NCBI RefSeq assembly: GCF_015594925.2 | Contig: NZ_CP087591.1 | Location: 124,001 to 188,000, forward strand | Length of the DNA stretch: 64,000 nt | Source of the DNA: Vibrio sp. VB16 | GTDB taxonomy: Bacteria; Pseudomonadota; Gammaproteobacteria; Enterobacterales; Vibrionaceae | Reading direction: 5' to 3' | Part shown: positions 27,192-36,515 of the stretch, one piece after another | How positions within the stretch are numbered: the stretch's first letter is position 1 | Layout of the letters: each line of letters opens with the position of its first letter | Notes under the pieces: model-generated | Databases searched by the model: none | What the model was told of the DNA's origin: nothing | Seen by the model: only the letters and a program-made list of their open reading frames with translations | Translations under genes and position numbers: made by a program

Positions 27192-28226
27192 CTACATTGG
27201 TTCGTTAACTTGAATAACTAACTTACCAAAATTCTTACCTTCGAGTAAACCAATGAAAGCTTCTGGTGCTTTATCTAATCCTACAACGAGTTGCTCTTTA
27301 TATTTTATCTTTCCATCTTTTAGCCATGTCGCCATATCCGCTGCGAACTCATTATATCGATGACCGTAGTCATCAAATATAATAAAGCCCTGCATCTTGA
27401 TTCGCTTTATAAGCAGTGTACCCATAAGCATAGACAGACGATCTGGGCCCTCTGGTAGAGCCGTCGCGTTATATTGTGATATGAGGCCACACAACGGAAT
27501 ACGAGCCGCCGTGTTGAGTAGAGGCATAACAGCATCAAACACCTTGCCACCTACATTTTCAAAATAGACATCGATACCGTTATCGCACGCCTTCGCCAAC
27601 TGCTGTTGGAAATTCTCAGATTTATGGTCGATGCATTCATCAAAACCGAGCACCTCTTTAGCATATCGGCACTTCTCTTCTCCGCCAGCAATACCAATCA
27701 CTTTACATCCCTTCAGTTTACCGATTTGCCCTACTGTCGCCCCAACAGGCCCAGTAGCGGCGGCAACCACTATCGTCTCACCTTCTTTAGGCTCGCCAAT
27801 GTCAAGCAGGCCCATATAAGCCGTAAACCCTGGCATACCCATAATGCCTAGCGCATAAGATGGAGCTGTTGGCTCTTTACCTAATTTAAGCAATTCCTGT
27901 CCATTAGACAGTGCATAGCTTTGCCAACCTGTATACGCCAATACCCATTCACCTACATCAAAGTTGTCATTTTTGCTCTCGGCGATCTGACAAACCGTTG
28001 CGCCAACCATGACATCGTTAACCGCGACGGGTTCAGCATATGACTTAGCGTCATTCATTCGGCCACGCATATATGGGTCCAATGAAAGATAAACGGTGCG
28101 CAGTAAGACTTCACCTTCCGCTGGAATTGGTTTTGCGACGGATTCTAAGCGAAAATCATTTTTCGTTGGTACGCCAACGGGGCGAGATGCGAGAACTACT
28201 TGAGCGTTATTTTGTTGAGCTGACAT
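27192..28226 (-). CDS. NADPH-dependent CurA-like alkenal/curcumin reductase (MDR superfamily)
   Basis: A zinc-independent medium-chain reductase of about 344 aa. It has the leukotriene-B4-dehydrogenase/CurA features: SLDPYMRGRMND near the start, the nucleotide-binding VVAAATGPVGATVGQIGK (about 150-168), and YFENVGGKVFDAV. Such enzymes reduce activated double bonds of alkenals and enones with NADPH. I prefer the ATG at 28226 over 28232, since AAGGA abuts the first. A TAGAC-type palindrome lies about 40 bases upstream; the same palindrome precedes the neighbouring tetR gene, so the pair is co-regulated. Confidence 0.9.
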   Translation of the reverse strand: MSAQQNNAQVVLASRPVGVPTKNDFRLESVAKPIPAEGEVLLRTVYLSLDPYMRGRMNDAKSYAEPVAVNDVMVGATVCQIAESKNDNFDVGEWVLAYTGWQSYALSNGQELLKLGKEPTAPSYALGIMGMPGFTAYMGLLDIGEPKEGETIVVAAATGPVGATVGQIGKLKGCKVIGIAGGEEKCRYAKEVLGFDECIDHKSENFQQQLAKACDNGIDVYFENVGGKVFDAVMPLLNTAARIPLCGLISQYNATALPEGPDRLSMLMGTLLIKRIKMQGFIIFDDYGHRYNEFAADMATWLKDGKIKYKEQLVVGLDKAPEAFIGLLEGKNFGKLVIQVNEPM

Positions 28227-28264
28227 TATCATTCCTTAAAAAGATTATTAGGCTGGCATTAAAT

Positions 28265-28279
28265 TAGACCAGTCGTCTA
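28265..28279. promoter_or_regulatory. TetR operator, copy 1 (upstream of the CurA-like gene)
   Basis: TAGACCAGTCGTCTA has TAGAC/GTCTA half-sites. The 15 bases, plus flanks (ATTAGACCAGTCGTCTAG), are identical at 28948-28962 upstream of tetR. It resembles the TAGACC-type box known for NemR-like regulators. Confidence 0.75.
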
Positions 28280-28291
28280 GCGTTGATATCT

Positions 28292-28318
28292 AAAAAAACC
28301 CGCCAATCGATTGGCGGG
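28292..28318 (-). terminator. Terminator of the tetR gene
   Basis: CCCGCCAATCGATTGGCGGG is a perfect 20-base palindrome. On the minus strand a run of seven T follows it, just downstream of the tetR stop. Confidence 0.85.
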
Positions 28319-28330
28319 GATTTAACAAAT

Positions 28331-28927
28331 TTAGAGAACAATATCTCCAGATAGAATACGTTCTGATGTATGTAAGGCTTGTTCTAGATTTGATACATCT
28401 TTGGTCAATTTATGCATCAATGCAGCCCCTAACCAAAGGTTATAAAGAAATTGCGCCGTATCTACGCTTTGGCTTACTTTTATTGACCCATCCTTCTCAC
28501 CTGCTGAGATACAGTTCGCTACCCGTTCAACGATCTGATTCGCTCCCTTCATTAATACCAATCTCATCGGTTCTGACAGATCTGAGATCTCGGCGCTAAG
28601 TTTAACGACTAAGCACTTGTTCGCACCACAGTCCGCTTGCTCTGTACCACCCCACATTTTCCAATACTGGATGAGATTGTCATAAGCCGAATTACTTTCT
28701 TGATTGAACAGTGTTTCTAAGCGCTCGAAATAATTTAGAAAATAATCTTCTATTAACGCCTCTCCAAACTGTTCTTTCGATTTAAAGTAATGGTAAAAAG
28801 AGCCTTTCGGAACTTCCGCATGCTTGAGCAGTTGCGCCAACCCAACGTTAGTAAACCCCTTTTCTACAACAAGGTTGTATCCAGTGTCTAAAATATGTTG
28901 TCTGGTATCTTTGGTTTCTATTTTCAT
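28331..28927 (-). CDS. TetR/AcrR-family regulator of the CurA-like gene
   Basis: A 198-aa repressor. The N-terminal helix-turn-helix reads NVGLAQLLKHAEVPKGSFYHYFKSKEQF (spanning about 27-54, core GSFYHYF). The C-terminal domain has cysteines in GGTEQADCGANKCLVVKL, the region where NemR/AcuR-like proteins carry a reactive Cys. Electrophile sensing is plausible (inference). A GTG upstream at 28942 is possible, but the ATG at 28927 fits the family start. An identical operator lies 20 bases upstream of its own ATG and in front of the reductase gene downstream. Confidence 0.88.
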   Translation of the reverse strand: MKIETKDTRQHILDTGYNLVVEKGFTNVGLAQLLKHAEVPKGSFYHYFKSKEQFGEALIEDYFLNYFERLETLFNQESNSAYDNLIQYWKMWGGTEQADCGANKCLVVKLSAEISDLSEPMRLVLMKGANQIVERVANCISAGEKDGSIKVSQSVDTAQFLYNLWLGAALMHKLTKDVSNLEQALHTSERILSGDIVL

Positions 28928-28947
28928 GCGCCAACAATACACTCAAT

Positions 28948-28962
28948 TAGACCAGTCGTCTA
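28948..28962. promoter_or_regulatory. TetR operator, copy 2 (upstream of tetR)
   Basis: This is an identical copy of the palindrome at 28265-28279. It lies 20 bases upstream of the tetR start codon, consistent with autorepression. Confidence 0.75.
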
Positions 28963-29097
28963 GTGGCATAAGGAGAAAACCATCATCATCGCTTTCTTTA
29001 TCTATTTGATATGGCGCATCTAACATTTTTCGACGCAATTTAAATGGTAATATAAAACCAATAGACGATTTCAATAGTTTTTCTTACGGTGACATTC

Positions 29098-29985
29098 ATG
29101 CTCGATAAAATGGCTTTCTTTATCTATGTTGTTCGCACAGGTTCCATTTCCGCTGCCGCTCGTAAGGTCAATATTTCAGTGTCGGCAGGGAGTCGTTGGC
29201 TGCAAGAACTAGAGCAAAGTTTTGGCGTCCCCCTTTACCGACGCAATAATCGCTTACTCAACCCGACACCTGCTGGACAGAAGCTTTTCCGAGAGTTTTC
29301 TTCTGTCGTTGATCACGCTGAGACCCTATGTTTACAGATGCAAGATTTTCAGCAATGCGACAAAGGCCATATCGATATTGTTTGTACCCCTGTTTACGCT
29401 AATCACTACCTGATGGAAAAAATCAATCGTTACTTACTTTTAAATCCTGACGTAACTTTCAATATAAATATAACCCCATGGGCACTCGATTTTGCCGCTG
29501 ATAGTGACCTGTCAATCAGTGCGAATACGGTATATCAAGGTTACAGAGAGCGAGATCTCCACCTTGTGCGCCGAGAATTAATGAAAAGTCCGTTTGTCGT
29601 TGTCGCGGCGCCAAATTATCTCGCTCGTCACACTGCACCATCGTTACCTGAGGATTTAACGACACATCAATGCCTTTTCGCGACCACGTTAACAGGCAGC
29701 AATGATTGGGCATTTACTAAAGGTGATGAATGCCAAATTGTTAAGATCCCGACAACATTAGAGGTGAATGATAGCGATCTGCTTCTTCAGGCTGCCATTT
29801 TGGGTTCCGGCATCGCCTATCTGCCTGATTTTATCGTACAGCAAGCGATAGACAATGGGGAGCTTGTCGTACTATTAGAAGAATTTGAGACGAGTATATG
29901 GAGCCTAAATATCCACTACCATCCACCGGCCTCAGCTTCCCCTGTCGCCATCCACTTCAAAGAGTTTTTATTGGCTAAGTCTTAG
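29098..29985 (+). CDS. LysR-family transcriptional regulator
   Basis: A 295-aa LysR-type protein. The winged helix covers residues 1-60 (MAFFIYVVRTGSISAAARKV, later GSRWLQELEQSFG), followed by the effector-binding fold to about 290. A GTG at 29089 also opens the frame, but the ATG at 29098 has CGGTG well spaced and matches the usual family start. It is divergent from the tetR/CurA-like pair, but carries no obvious T-N11-A site that I can assign. The ligand is unknown. Confidence 0.87.
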   Translation: MLDKMAFFIYVVRTGSISAAARKVNISVSAGSRWLQELEQSFGVPLYRRNNRLLNPTPAGQKLFREFSSVVDHAETLCLQMQDFQQCDKGHIDIVCTPVYANHYLMEKINRYLLLNPDVTFNINITPWALDFAADSDLSISANTVYQGYRERDLHLVRRELMKSPFVVVAAPNYLARHTAPSLPEDLTTHQCLFATTLTGSNDWAFTKGDECQIVKIPTTLEVNDSDLLLQAAILGSGIAYLPDFIVQQAIDNGELVVLLEEFETSIWSLNIHYHPPASASPVAIHFKEFLLAKS

Positions 29986-30168
29986 TCCGTAAATCAGGGG
30001 GCACTGGCCTAGGTGTTAGATTTAGAGAAATCAACGTATCGACTCCATTTACCAATGTAACAAGGTTAATTTGTAAGTAACCTCAAAAATATGACCTTAC
30101 CAATTAGAATCGCTTCCCCGTTAATTGGGCATGCTATAAGATGATGACAATTCTACTCACCGATAACT

Positions 30169-30477
30169 ATGCAAATGAAAATAGTCGCTGTAACCGCCTG
30201 TCCAACAGGTATCGCACATACTTATATGGCTGCTGATGCGCTGCAAAAAGAAGCCAATCGACAAACCATCCCCATCAAAGTAGAAACACAAGGTGCAATG
30301 GGTATCGAAAATCAACTGAGTGCTATCGATATTGCCAACGCCGATGTCGTACTGATCGCTTCTGATATTGAAATCGAGCAAAGAGCACGGTTCACTGGCA
30401 GTAAAATACATTGCGTCACGATTGAAGAAGTATTGATTGATGCATGCCGAGTATTGACTCGCTGTAAAGAACTGTAG
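30169..30477 (+). CDS. PTS fructose-type IIB component
   Basis: A 102-aa single-domain PTS IIB protein of the fructose family. The phospho-accepting cysteine is in TACPTGIAHTYMAADAL (Cys about 12), and the fold continues through KVETQGAMGIENQ, as in IIB-Fru. It transfers phosphate from IIA to the sugar at IIC. No IIC is fused, so it may work with the IIABC protein at 34.6 kb or with a IIC outside the window. It is nine bases upstream of the HPr-like-IIA gene and surely cotranscribed with it. Confidence 0.88.
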   Translation: MQMKIVAVTACPTGIAHTYMAADALQKEANRQTIPIKVETQGAMGIENQLSAIDIANADVVLIASDIEIEQRARFTGSKIHCVTIEEVLIDACRVLTRCKEL

Positions 30478-30486
30478 TTATTCACA

Positions 30487-31272
30487 ATGCGTATAGAACG
30501 AAGAATTACTTTTATTATTGGTCTTGAGGGTTTTGCAGCTTGGAAGCTGAATCGATTGAAAACGCTCTCCAGTTATTTTCGCTCGGTCGTTATTTTAAAG
30601 AATATCTCTAATGGAAAGAACGTCAACGCCGAGCATACACTGCAAGTAATCAGTATCGGTAGCCAACAGAATCACCTATGCCAGCTTTGGATAGAGGGTT
30701 CAGACGCTGAACTAGCATGCATGGTGCTGACCGATTTTATTGCAGATCAATTTGAAATCGTGAATACATCTCATGAGAAAACCGAGGAATTTAGCTATTC
30801 AGTGATAGCAAAACACCCCGCTTTTTCACTGCCATTTCCAATCACCTATGGCTTTAAGCAGTTCCAACCCTCTACTTCTATGGAAAAATACGCACTCATA
30901 TCAAAGATATGTCACATGCTCAATGCAAGGCATGCGCAGCCGATATTTGATGCCATGTTAAAAAGAGAAGCCATCTCTTCTACGTGCATTGGTAATGGTA
31001 TCGCCTTGCCACATATTATGGTTCAAGGCATTGATCAGCCTTCAATAGCGGTGATTAAGCTATCGACACCTGTCGACTGGTATTCAAAACAAGGTCATGT
31101 GAATACGATCATCGGCATTGTCATCCCTGCGCCAGCCAAAATGCCGGTTATCAAAGCCTGTACTCAGCTTACTCGACAACTACTTGATGAAGCGTTCTGC
31201 CAACTTTTGACTTCCACGTCTGAACCCGAGGCATTAAAAGCCATTTTACTTCACACTATGGCAAGGCAATAA
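30487..31272 (+). CDS. PTS HPr-like / IIA fructose-type fusion with a substituted HPr active site
   Basis: A 261-aa protein of two domains. Residues about 1-90 align with HPr, but the phospho-histidine motif GLHxRPA reads GLEGFAA: the histidine is Glu14, and the regulatory Ser46 position (NAKSL) reads NAEHT. Residues about 120-258 form a IIA-Fru/Ntr domain with the active His176 in GNGIALPHIM. So the IIA half looks competent while the HPr half cannot carry phosphate. It resembles the protein annotated as nitrogen-type IIA in the V. cholerae VC1823-VC1827 cluster (from memory). It probably regulates or feeds the mannose/fructose PTS. Confidence 0.82.
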   Translation: MRIERRITFIIGLEGFAAWKLNRLKTLSSYFRSVVILKNISNGKNVNAEHTLQVISIGSQQNHLCQLWIEGSDAELACMVLTDFIADQFEIVNTSHEKTEEFSYSVIAKHPAFSLPFPITYGFKQFQPSTSMEKYALISKICHMLNARHAQPIFDAMLKREAISSTCIGNGIALPHIMVQGIDQPSIAVIKLSTPVDWYSKQGHVNTIIGIVIPAPAKMPVIKACTQLTRQLLDEAFCQLLTSTSEPEALKAILLHTMARQ

Positions 31273-31284
31273 GCATTTTTTGGT

Positions 31285-32298
31285 CTAAAACCCTTCTAAT
31301 ACAATTTTTCCCTTCGCTTTCTGCGACTCGAGAAGTCCATGAGCCTTAATGATGTTCTTAGCATTAATAGTGCCGAAATGGTTTCCCACTGTAGTTTTAA
31401 GTAAGCCTTCGTTAATCAACTCCGAAACCTCGTTGAGCAAATCATGTTGTGCTTGCATATCATCGGTTTTAAATAGTGAACGAGTAAACATTAACTCCCA
31501 GTGTAATGAAATACTCTTACGTTTTAATGCCAACACATCGAGCGATGCAGGATCATCAATCAATCCAAACTTACCTTGTGGAGCTATTGATTCAACTATC
31601 TCACCATAATGTTGCTCGGTATTATTTAAGCTAACCACATAATCAACGTTATCGTATCCTATCTTCTTGAGCTCGTGGCTAAGGGGTTTGTTATGGTCAA
31701 TGACATGATGAGCGCCAAGTTCTTCTAACCACGCTTTGGTTTCAGGGCGAGAAGCCGTACCAATAATGGTCAAGCCAGTTAGGCGCTTCGCAAGTTGAAC
31801 CATGATAGACCCCACGCCGCCTGCTGCACCAATAATCATAATCGACTTATCGTGATTTTTTTTACCCACTTCTACCTCTAGACGCTCAAACAACATCTCC
31901 CATGCGGTAATGGACGTTAATGGCAACGCTGCTGCATCAGAATATGAGAGGCTTTGCGGCATATGGCCGACGATACGTTCATCAACCAATTGAAATTGGG
32001 CGTTGCTCCCAGAACGTGATATATCACCCGCATACCAAACCTTGTCCCCAACCTTGAATAGAGTCACATCCGAACCCACGGTTTTGACCACACCCGTCGC
32101 ATCCCAACCAAGAACTTTCCACTCACCCTTTTCTGCAGACGTGTTATTTCGCACCTTTGTGTCAACTGGATTGACTGAAATAGCCTTCACTTCAACAAGA
32201 ACATCGTGTCCTGTTGCGGTCGGCACTGGTAACTCAATGTCTTGCAACGCATCTGCTTGATCAATAGGTGACGCGTGCTGATAACCGATAGCTTTCAT
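31285..32298 (-). CDS. Zinc-type alcohol dehydrogenase-like quinone oxidoreductase (MDR superfamily)
   Basis: A medium-chain oxidoreductase of about 337 aa. It shows the MDR start MKAIGYQ, VKAISVNPVDTKVR, GWDATGVV, and the nucleotide site MIIGAAGGVGSIMVQLAKR (about 150-169). It lacks the structural zinc cysteines, as in quinone-oxidoreductase-like members. I chose ATG 32298 (GGAG seven bases upstream) over GTG 32331. It is divergent from a LysR gene, the likely regulator. The pair is inserted in the middle of the PTS cluster. Confidence 0.88.
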   Translation of the reverse strand: MKAIGYQHASPIDQADALQDIELPVPTATGHDVLVEVKAISVNPVDTKVRNNTSAEKGEWKVLGWDATGVVKTVGSDVTLFKVGDKVWYAGDISRSGSNAQFQLVDERIVGHMPQSLSYSDAAALPLTSITAWEMLFERLEVEVGKKNHDKSIMIIGAAGGVGSIMVQLAKRLTGLTIIGTASRPETKAWLEELGAHHVIDHNKPLSHELKKIGYDNVDYVVSLNNTEQHYGEIVESIAPQGKFGLIDDPASLDVLALKRKSISLHWELMFTRSLFKTDDMQAQHDLLNEVSELINEGLLKTTVGNHFGTINAKNIIKAHGLLESQKAKGKIVLEGF

Positions 32299-32426
32299 TT
32301 TGACTCCGAATGTTGTAGTGGAATGAGACACTCTTTTACGAGCAACTTAAGTAACCCTAGTTTATTTGACATGAAACGTTTGAAAAACTAGAGTCTATTA
32401 ACATCTATTTCAAAAAAAATTTGAAA

Positions 32427-33338
32427 ATGAAAGCTCTTCATGATTTTAGAATATTTATAGAAGCGGCCAGACTCAGCAATCTATCTGAAGCGGCACGAAA
32501 TATGGACCTGACGCCTGCCGCAGTAAGTGCTTGTATCAAAAGACTAGAAGCTGACATTGGCTGCTCTCTGTTTATTCGATCGACACGCAGGCTGAGATTG
32601 ACTCAACAAGGAGAGCTATTTCTTGCAAGTTGCCAACAAGCTCTCACATTGATTGACGACAGCTATTCACAAATACAGAATGGCCGATCTGAGCTTAGTG
32701 GCCTTTTGCAGTTATCTATGCCATCGGACACGGGTCGAAATATACTCTTGCCTTGGTTAGATGAGTTCATGCAAAAACACCCAAAAATCACATTGCGAAT
32801 TCAACTGTCAGATAGTTTCGCCGATCTTTATAGCCAACCTGTCGATGTTGCTTTGAGGTTTGGTCACCCAAAAGACTCTAGTGTGGTTGCGTTACCCATT
32901 GCGCGAAAGAATTTTCGTATTCTCTGCGCTTCACCCGAGTATATCGACACGTTTGGCGAACCCGTTTCACCTCACCAACTTAAACACCACAATTGCCTCT
33001 GTTTTTCTCTTGATGATGCCCTTCACACTCGTTGGCGCCTAATCAAAGATGGATTAGAAGAGTCGATTGCCGTGTCGGGGAACCTGATGACCAATGATGG
33101 TGACGCAGTTCATCGATGGGCGCGAGCAGGAAGAGGCATTGCATTTAAATCCATCATCGACATTGGTGAGGACCTAAAAAGTGGTAATTTAGTCCGATTG
33201 TGTAAGGATTGGCAAGGTTCACCGACGCCACTCAACATGATTTGCGCGGATCGAAAACAACTCAACCCGACCATCCAAGCGCTTCGAGAGCACCTGACTG
33301 CCAAATGTGACGGCCTATTTCAGGCATTACATTATTAA
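32427..33338 (+). CDS. LysR-family transcriptional regulator of the divergent oxidoreductase
   Basis: A 303-aa LysR-type regulator. The N-terminal HTH is FIEAARLSNLSEAARNMDLT, then PAAVSACIKRLEADIGCSLF. The effector domain follows to about 295. It belongs by look to the large LysR group that controls a divergent reductase or dehydrogenase. TTG 32421 also opens the frame; ATG 32427 is preferred. The 129-base divergent spacer to the MDR gene should hold the shared operator. Confidence 0.87.
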   Translation: MKALHDFRIFIEAARLSNLSEAARNMDLTPAAVSACIKRLEADIGCSLFIRSTRRLRLTQQGELFLASCQQALTLIDDSYSQIQNGRSELSGLLQLSMPSDTGRNILLPWLDEFMQKHPKITLRIQLSDSFADLYSQPVDVALRFGHPKDSSVVALPIARKNFRILCASPEYIDTFGEPVSPHQLKHHNCLCFSLDDALHTRWRLIKDGLEESIAVSGNLMTNDGDAVHRWARAGRGIAFKSIIDIGEDLKSGNLVRLCKDWQGSPTPLNMICADRKQLNPTIQALREHLTAKCDGLFQALHY

Positions 33339-33357
33339 TTCCTGGTGTCTATTGAAC

Positions 33358-34203
33358 TTACCCCATACCTCGGTATTCGCTTGGGGTATGGCCCGTTTTA
33401 TTTTTGAATACACGAAAAAAGTAATTCACATCTTGAAAGCCACATCGCGTCGCCACCTCGGCTAATCGAAAGTCGTATCGCCGTAGCATGAACTTGGCTC
33501 GATCAACTCTTACCCACGTAATGTAATCGGCTAATGTCATATGCCCTTGCTGGCGAAACAATCTAGAAAGGTGATTAGGAGAAATATTGAAACGCTCCGC
33601 GATGCTGGAGCGAGTAATCATACGATGAAAGTTCTCTTGAATATGGATACATATCCCCTGATACATATCCTCACCCCGTTTCTTTGCGGTGTGCGCAGGG
33701 TCAGAGATCATGGTCTGTGCGTAACTCATTAACGCCGTGAGAAGGTGTTCATCCATTGGGCTCTTTCTAGGCTCGCGACCTAACGCGTTTAACGCCTCTA
33801 GAATATGGTCAATCGCATGGCCTGTGCGCGTCTGAATGCTGTGTTTCTGCACGTCAAAAAAACCCGTTTCGTCCTTATTTTTGCTGACCAGACTGAACCC
33901 AAGTTGGCGACGGCCAAACAACAAACTCAATACTGAACAATCTGTATTCCAATCGGGTTTATTCCAACAGTTCGGTGGAATGTAAAGGGCGTCGCCCGTA
34001 AGCACCTTAACGCTGACGACCCCCTGCTCAGGGTCTTCGATTTGATTGACATATTCTCCACTTATCACTAACTCAAGCCTTGGAAAGTTCACCTGATAAC
34101 TAAACTGTGGAGGCGTCAAATTATCGGTCGCAAACCATATTCGGTTGAAACTTTCACGCTCAGACAGTAGCGTTTCTATTAAACTATGAAAAACCGCGCT
34201 CAT
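33358..34203 (-). CDS. AraC-family regulator of the mannose/fructose PTS
   Basis: A 281-aa AraC/XylS protein. The N-terminal half is a cupin-like sensor (about 10-130) and the C-terminal half has two HTH units, ending in CGFQDVNYFFRVFKNKTGHTP. I chose ATG 34203 because GAGG lies five bases upstream; the TTG at 34233 is unlikely. It is divergent from the PTS IIABC gene, as the AraC gene in the V. cholerae VC1825-VC1826 pair is (from memory), so it is the likely activator of sugar uptake here. Confidence 0.87.
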   Translation of the reverse strand: MSAVFHSLIETLLSERESFNRIWFATDNLTPPQFSYQVNFPRLELVISGEYVNQIEDPEQGVVSVKVLTGDALYIPPNCWNKPDWNTDCSVLSLLFGRRQLGFSLVSKNKDETGFFDVQKHSIQTRTGHAIDHILEALNALGREPRKSPMDEHLLTALMSYAQTMISDPAHTAKKRGEDMYQGICIHIQENFHRMITRSSIAERFNISPNHLSRLFRQQGHMTLADYITWVRVDRAKFMLRRYDFRLAEVATRCGFQDVNYFFRVFKNKTGHTPSEYRGMG

Positions 34204-34579
34204 AACAACCTCAATGAAATAGTGAACCAGCAAAAACGATTAAAAACGCCGCAAATTCGTGAGGCTACGCACGTTTCTCTTGCCACATCTCGAGTCACTT
34301 TAATCCAGAAGCCAGTATAAGGAAAGAAAATGTACATTTTATTAACAATGGCATTTATCAATTTATATTTATAAGTTACTGATACAATAGAATTTAAATG
34401 TCATATTTTTCATTTCAACGAAGATGCCTGTTTCGAGCGCTAGTTCACACTAATTTTAGTCGGTTACAATAATCCAGTAAATGTCTTCCTCGTACACTAT
34501 CCGAATCGACGTAATTCTACGAAAATAGTGATAACAAACCGGGTAAACACTTAATAGCGACAATCATGGAGACAATATT
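34204..34579. other. Divergent regulatory region of the PTS
   Basis: A 376-base spacer between the AraC regulator and the PTS IIABC gene. It is long enough for AraC and CRP sites, but I could not identify a convincing repeat or CRP box by eye. Confidence 0.5.
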
Positions 34580-36478
34580 ATGATCACCGAGTTAATCAAT
34601 GAAAAATTGATTCGTCTTGATCTTAAAGCTACGAATAAAAAAGAGGTATTCGTAGAGTTAATTGACGTATTACACGCAGAAGGACGCATCAGCGACAAAG
34701 AACAGTTTTTAACCGATATAAACGCACGTGAAGAGCTAGGAAATACGGGCTTTGAAGATGGCGTCGCCTTACCACACGCGAAAAGTAGCGCAGTCACTAA
34801 ACCTGCCGTTATTATTGGTGTCAGTAAGTCAGGCATCGACTATGGCGCTGAAGATGGTAAGCCTTCTAAACTTTTCTTTATGATCGCCTCTCCAGATGGC
34901 GGATCTAATCACCATATCGAAGTGCTTGCTGAATTATCATCTAAATTGATTCAGAATGGTTTCATCGAACAATTTCTTAAAGCAAAAACAGAAAAAGACG
35001 CGTTAAAACTACTATTGAAAAAAGTGGAGCCCGCGGGAAACAATCCTGTTGCTGACAAAGGTTTTCTCATTGGTGTAACGGGTTGCCCTGCAGGTGTTGC
35101 GCACACCTATCTAGCCGCTGAGGCACTCGAAAGAGGCGCAGCAGAGTTAGGTTACGAAATTAAGGTTGAAACCAACGGCTCTATTGGTGTGAAAAACTCA
35201 CCAACATCAGAAGAGATCGAAAAAGCGGATGCGATAGTTGTCGCTTGTGACAAACAAGTTGATATGAGTCGTTTTGCTGGCAAAAAATTAATTGAAACGA
35301 GCGTTAAAGCCCCTATTAGTGACGCGAAAGGATTAATTACGAAAGCATTGAGTGCCCCTGCTTATAAAGCAGACGGAAAAGAGAGCAGCGACACACCTAG
35401 CTCTATTTCAAAAACGCGCGGAGAATTATACCGTTACTTAATGAATGGCGTATCTCACATGATCCCGTTTGTGGTCACGGGTGGTCTATTGATCGCGCTT
35501 GCACTTGCGATTGGTGGTGAACCTACCGAAGCGGGTATGGCTATTCCCGCAGGCAGTCTATGGAATAAAATTTTAGATGTAGGTGTTGTTGCGTTCACTT
35601 TGATGATCCCTATTCTAGCGGGTTATATTGCTTACGCTATTGCAGACCGTCCTGGCCTTGCTCCGGGCCTAATTGGTGGTTGGATTGCCAACAACGGTTC
35701 GTTCTATGGCGCGGAAGCCGGAACCGGATTTATTGGTGCCATTATTGCTGGTCTATTGGTTGGTTACTTTGTTCGCTGGTTAACAAGTATCAACTATCAC
35801 AAATTTATTCAACCTCTCGTTCCAATCATGATCGCTCCGATCCTTGGTTCGTTATTTATCTCTGCTCTATTTATCTTTGTTATTGGTGCACCAATCGCAA
35901 GCTTAATGGATGGCTTGAATGCGCTACTAACGAGCATGAGCACAGGTAACGTTGTTCTGCTTGGTATCGTCCTCGGTGGCATGGCAGGCTTTGATATGGG
36001 TGGGCCTTTCAACAAAGTCGCCTTCTTATTCTCTGTCGGTATGATCGCAAACGGACAAACTCAGTTCATGGGTGCAATGGCTTGTGCTATACCGGTCGCA
36101 CCGTTAGGTATGGGTTTAGCCACAGTACTCGGACGGAAACTGAACCTATTCGAAGCCTCTGAAACTGAAGCAGGTAAAGCAGCAGGTGCGATGGGCTTAG
36201 TGGGTATCTCTGAAGGGGCTATTCCTTTCGCCGCTCAAGACCCGATGTCTGTAATACCAGCGAACGTGCTTGGTTCAATGGTCGCTGCAGTCATGGCTTT
36301 CTCTTTCGGCATTACGAATAGCGTTGCACACGGTGGTCCAATCGTCGCATTGTTAGGTGCAATGAATAAACCCCTTCTTGCTATAATGTGTATGGCCGTC
36401 GGTTCTATTGTTACTGCGCTCGTTTGTATTACATTGAAAAAAATACGCCAAGGCAAGACTGAAACTGCGTTAGCATAA
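34580..36478 (+). CDS. PTS fructose-family IIABC transporter (probable mannose/fructose permease)
   Basis: A 632-aa inner-membrane enzyme II. IIA is residues 1 to about 145 (phospho-His66 in GVALPHAKS). IIB is about 160-260 (phospho-Cys169 in TGCPAGVAHTYLAAEAL). IIC is about 280-625 with around ten membrane segments and the motif GGPFNKVAF. It imports a hexose and phosphorylates it. The next gene is mannose-6-phosphate isomerase, which argues for mannose, as with the homologous Vibrio gene pair. A terminator separates the two, so manA probably has its own promoter or reads through. GGAG precedes the ATG. Confidence 0.93.
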   Translation: MITELINEKLIRLDLKATNKKEVFVELIDVLHAEGRISDKEQFLTDINAREELGNTGFEDGVALPHAKSSAVTKPAVIIGVSKSGIDYGAEDGKPSKLFFMIASPDGGSNHHIEVLAELSSKLIQNGFIEQFLKAKTEKDALKLLLKKVEPAGNNPVADKGFLIGVTGCPAGVAHTYLAAEALERGAAELGYEIKVETNGSIGVKNSPTSEEIEKADAIVVACDKQVDMSRFAGKKLIETSVKAPISDAKGLITKALSAPAYKADGKESSDTPSSISKTRGELYRYLMNGVSHMIPFVVTGGLLIALALAIGGEPTEAGMAIPAGSLWNKILDVGVVAFTLMIPILAGYIAYAIADRPGLAPGLIGGWIANNGSFYGAEAGTGFIGAIIAGLLVGYFVRWLTSINYHKFIQPLVPIMIAPILGSLFISALFIFVIGAPIASLMDGLNALLTSMSTGNVVLLGIVLGGMAGFDMGGPFNKVAFLFSVGMIANGQTQFMGAMACAIPVAPLGMGLATVLGRKLNLFEASETEAGKAAGAMGLVGISEGAIPFAAQDPMSVIPANVLGSMVAAVMAFSFGITNSVAHGGPIVALLGAMNKPLLAIMCMAVGSIVTALVCITLKKIRQGKTETALA

Positions 36479-36515
36479 TCGTTAAACACCAACGCTAATG
36501 TTTCAATCTGTTCAT

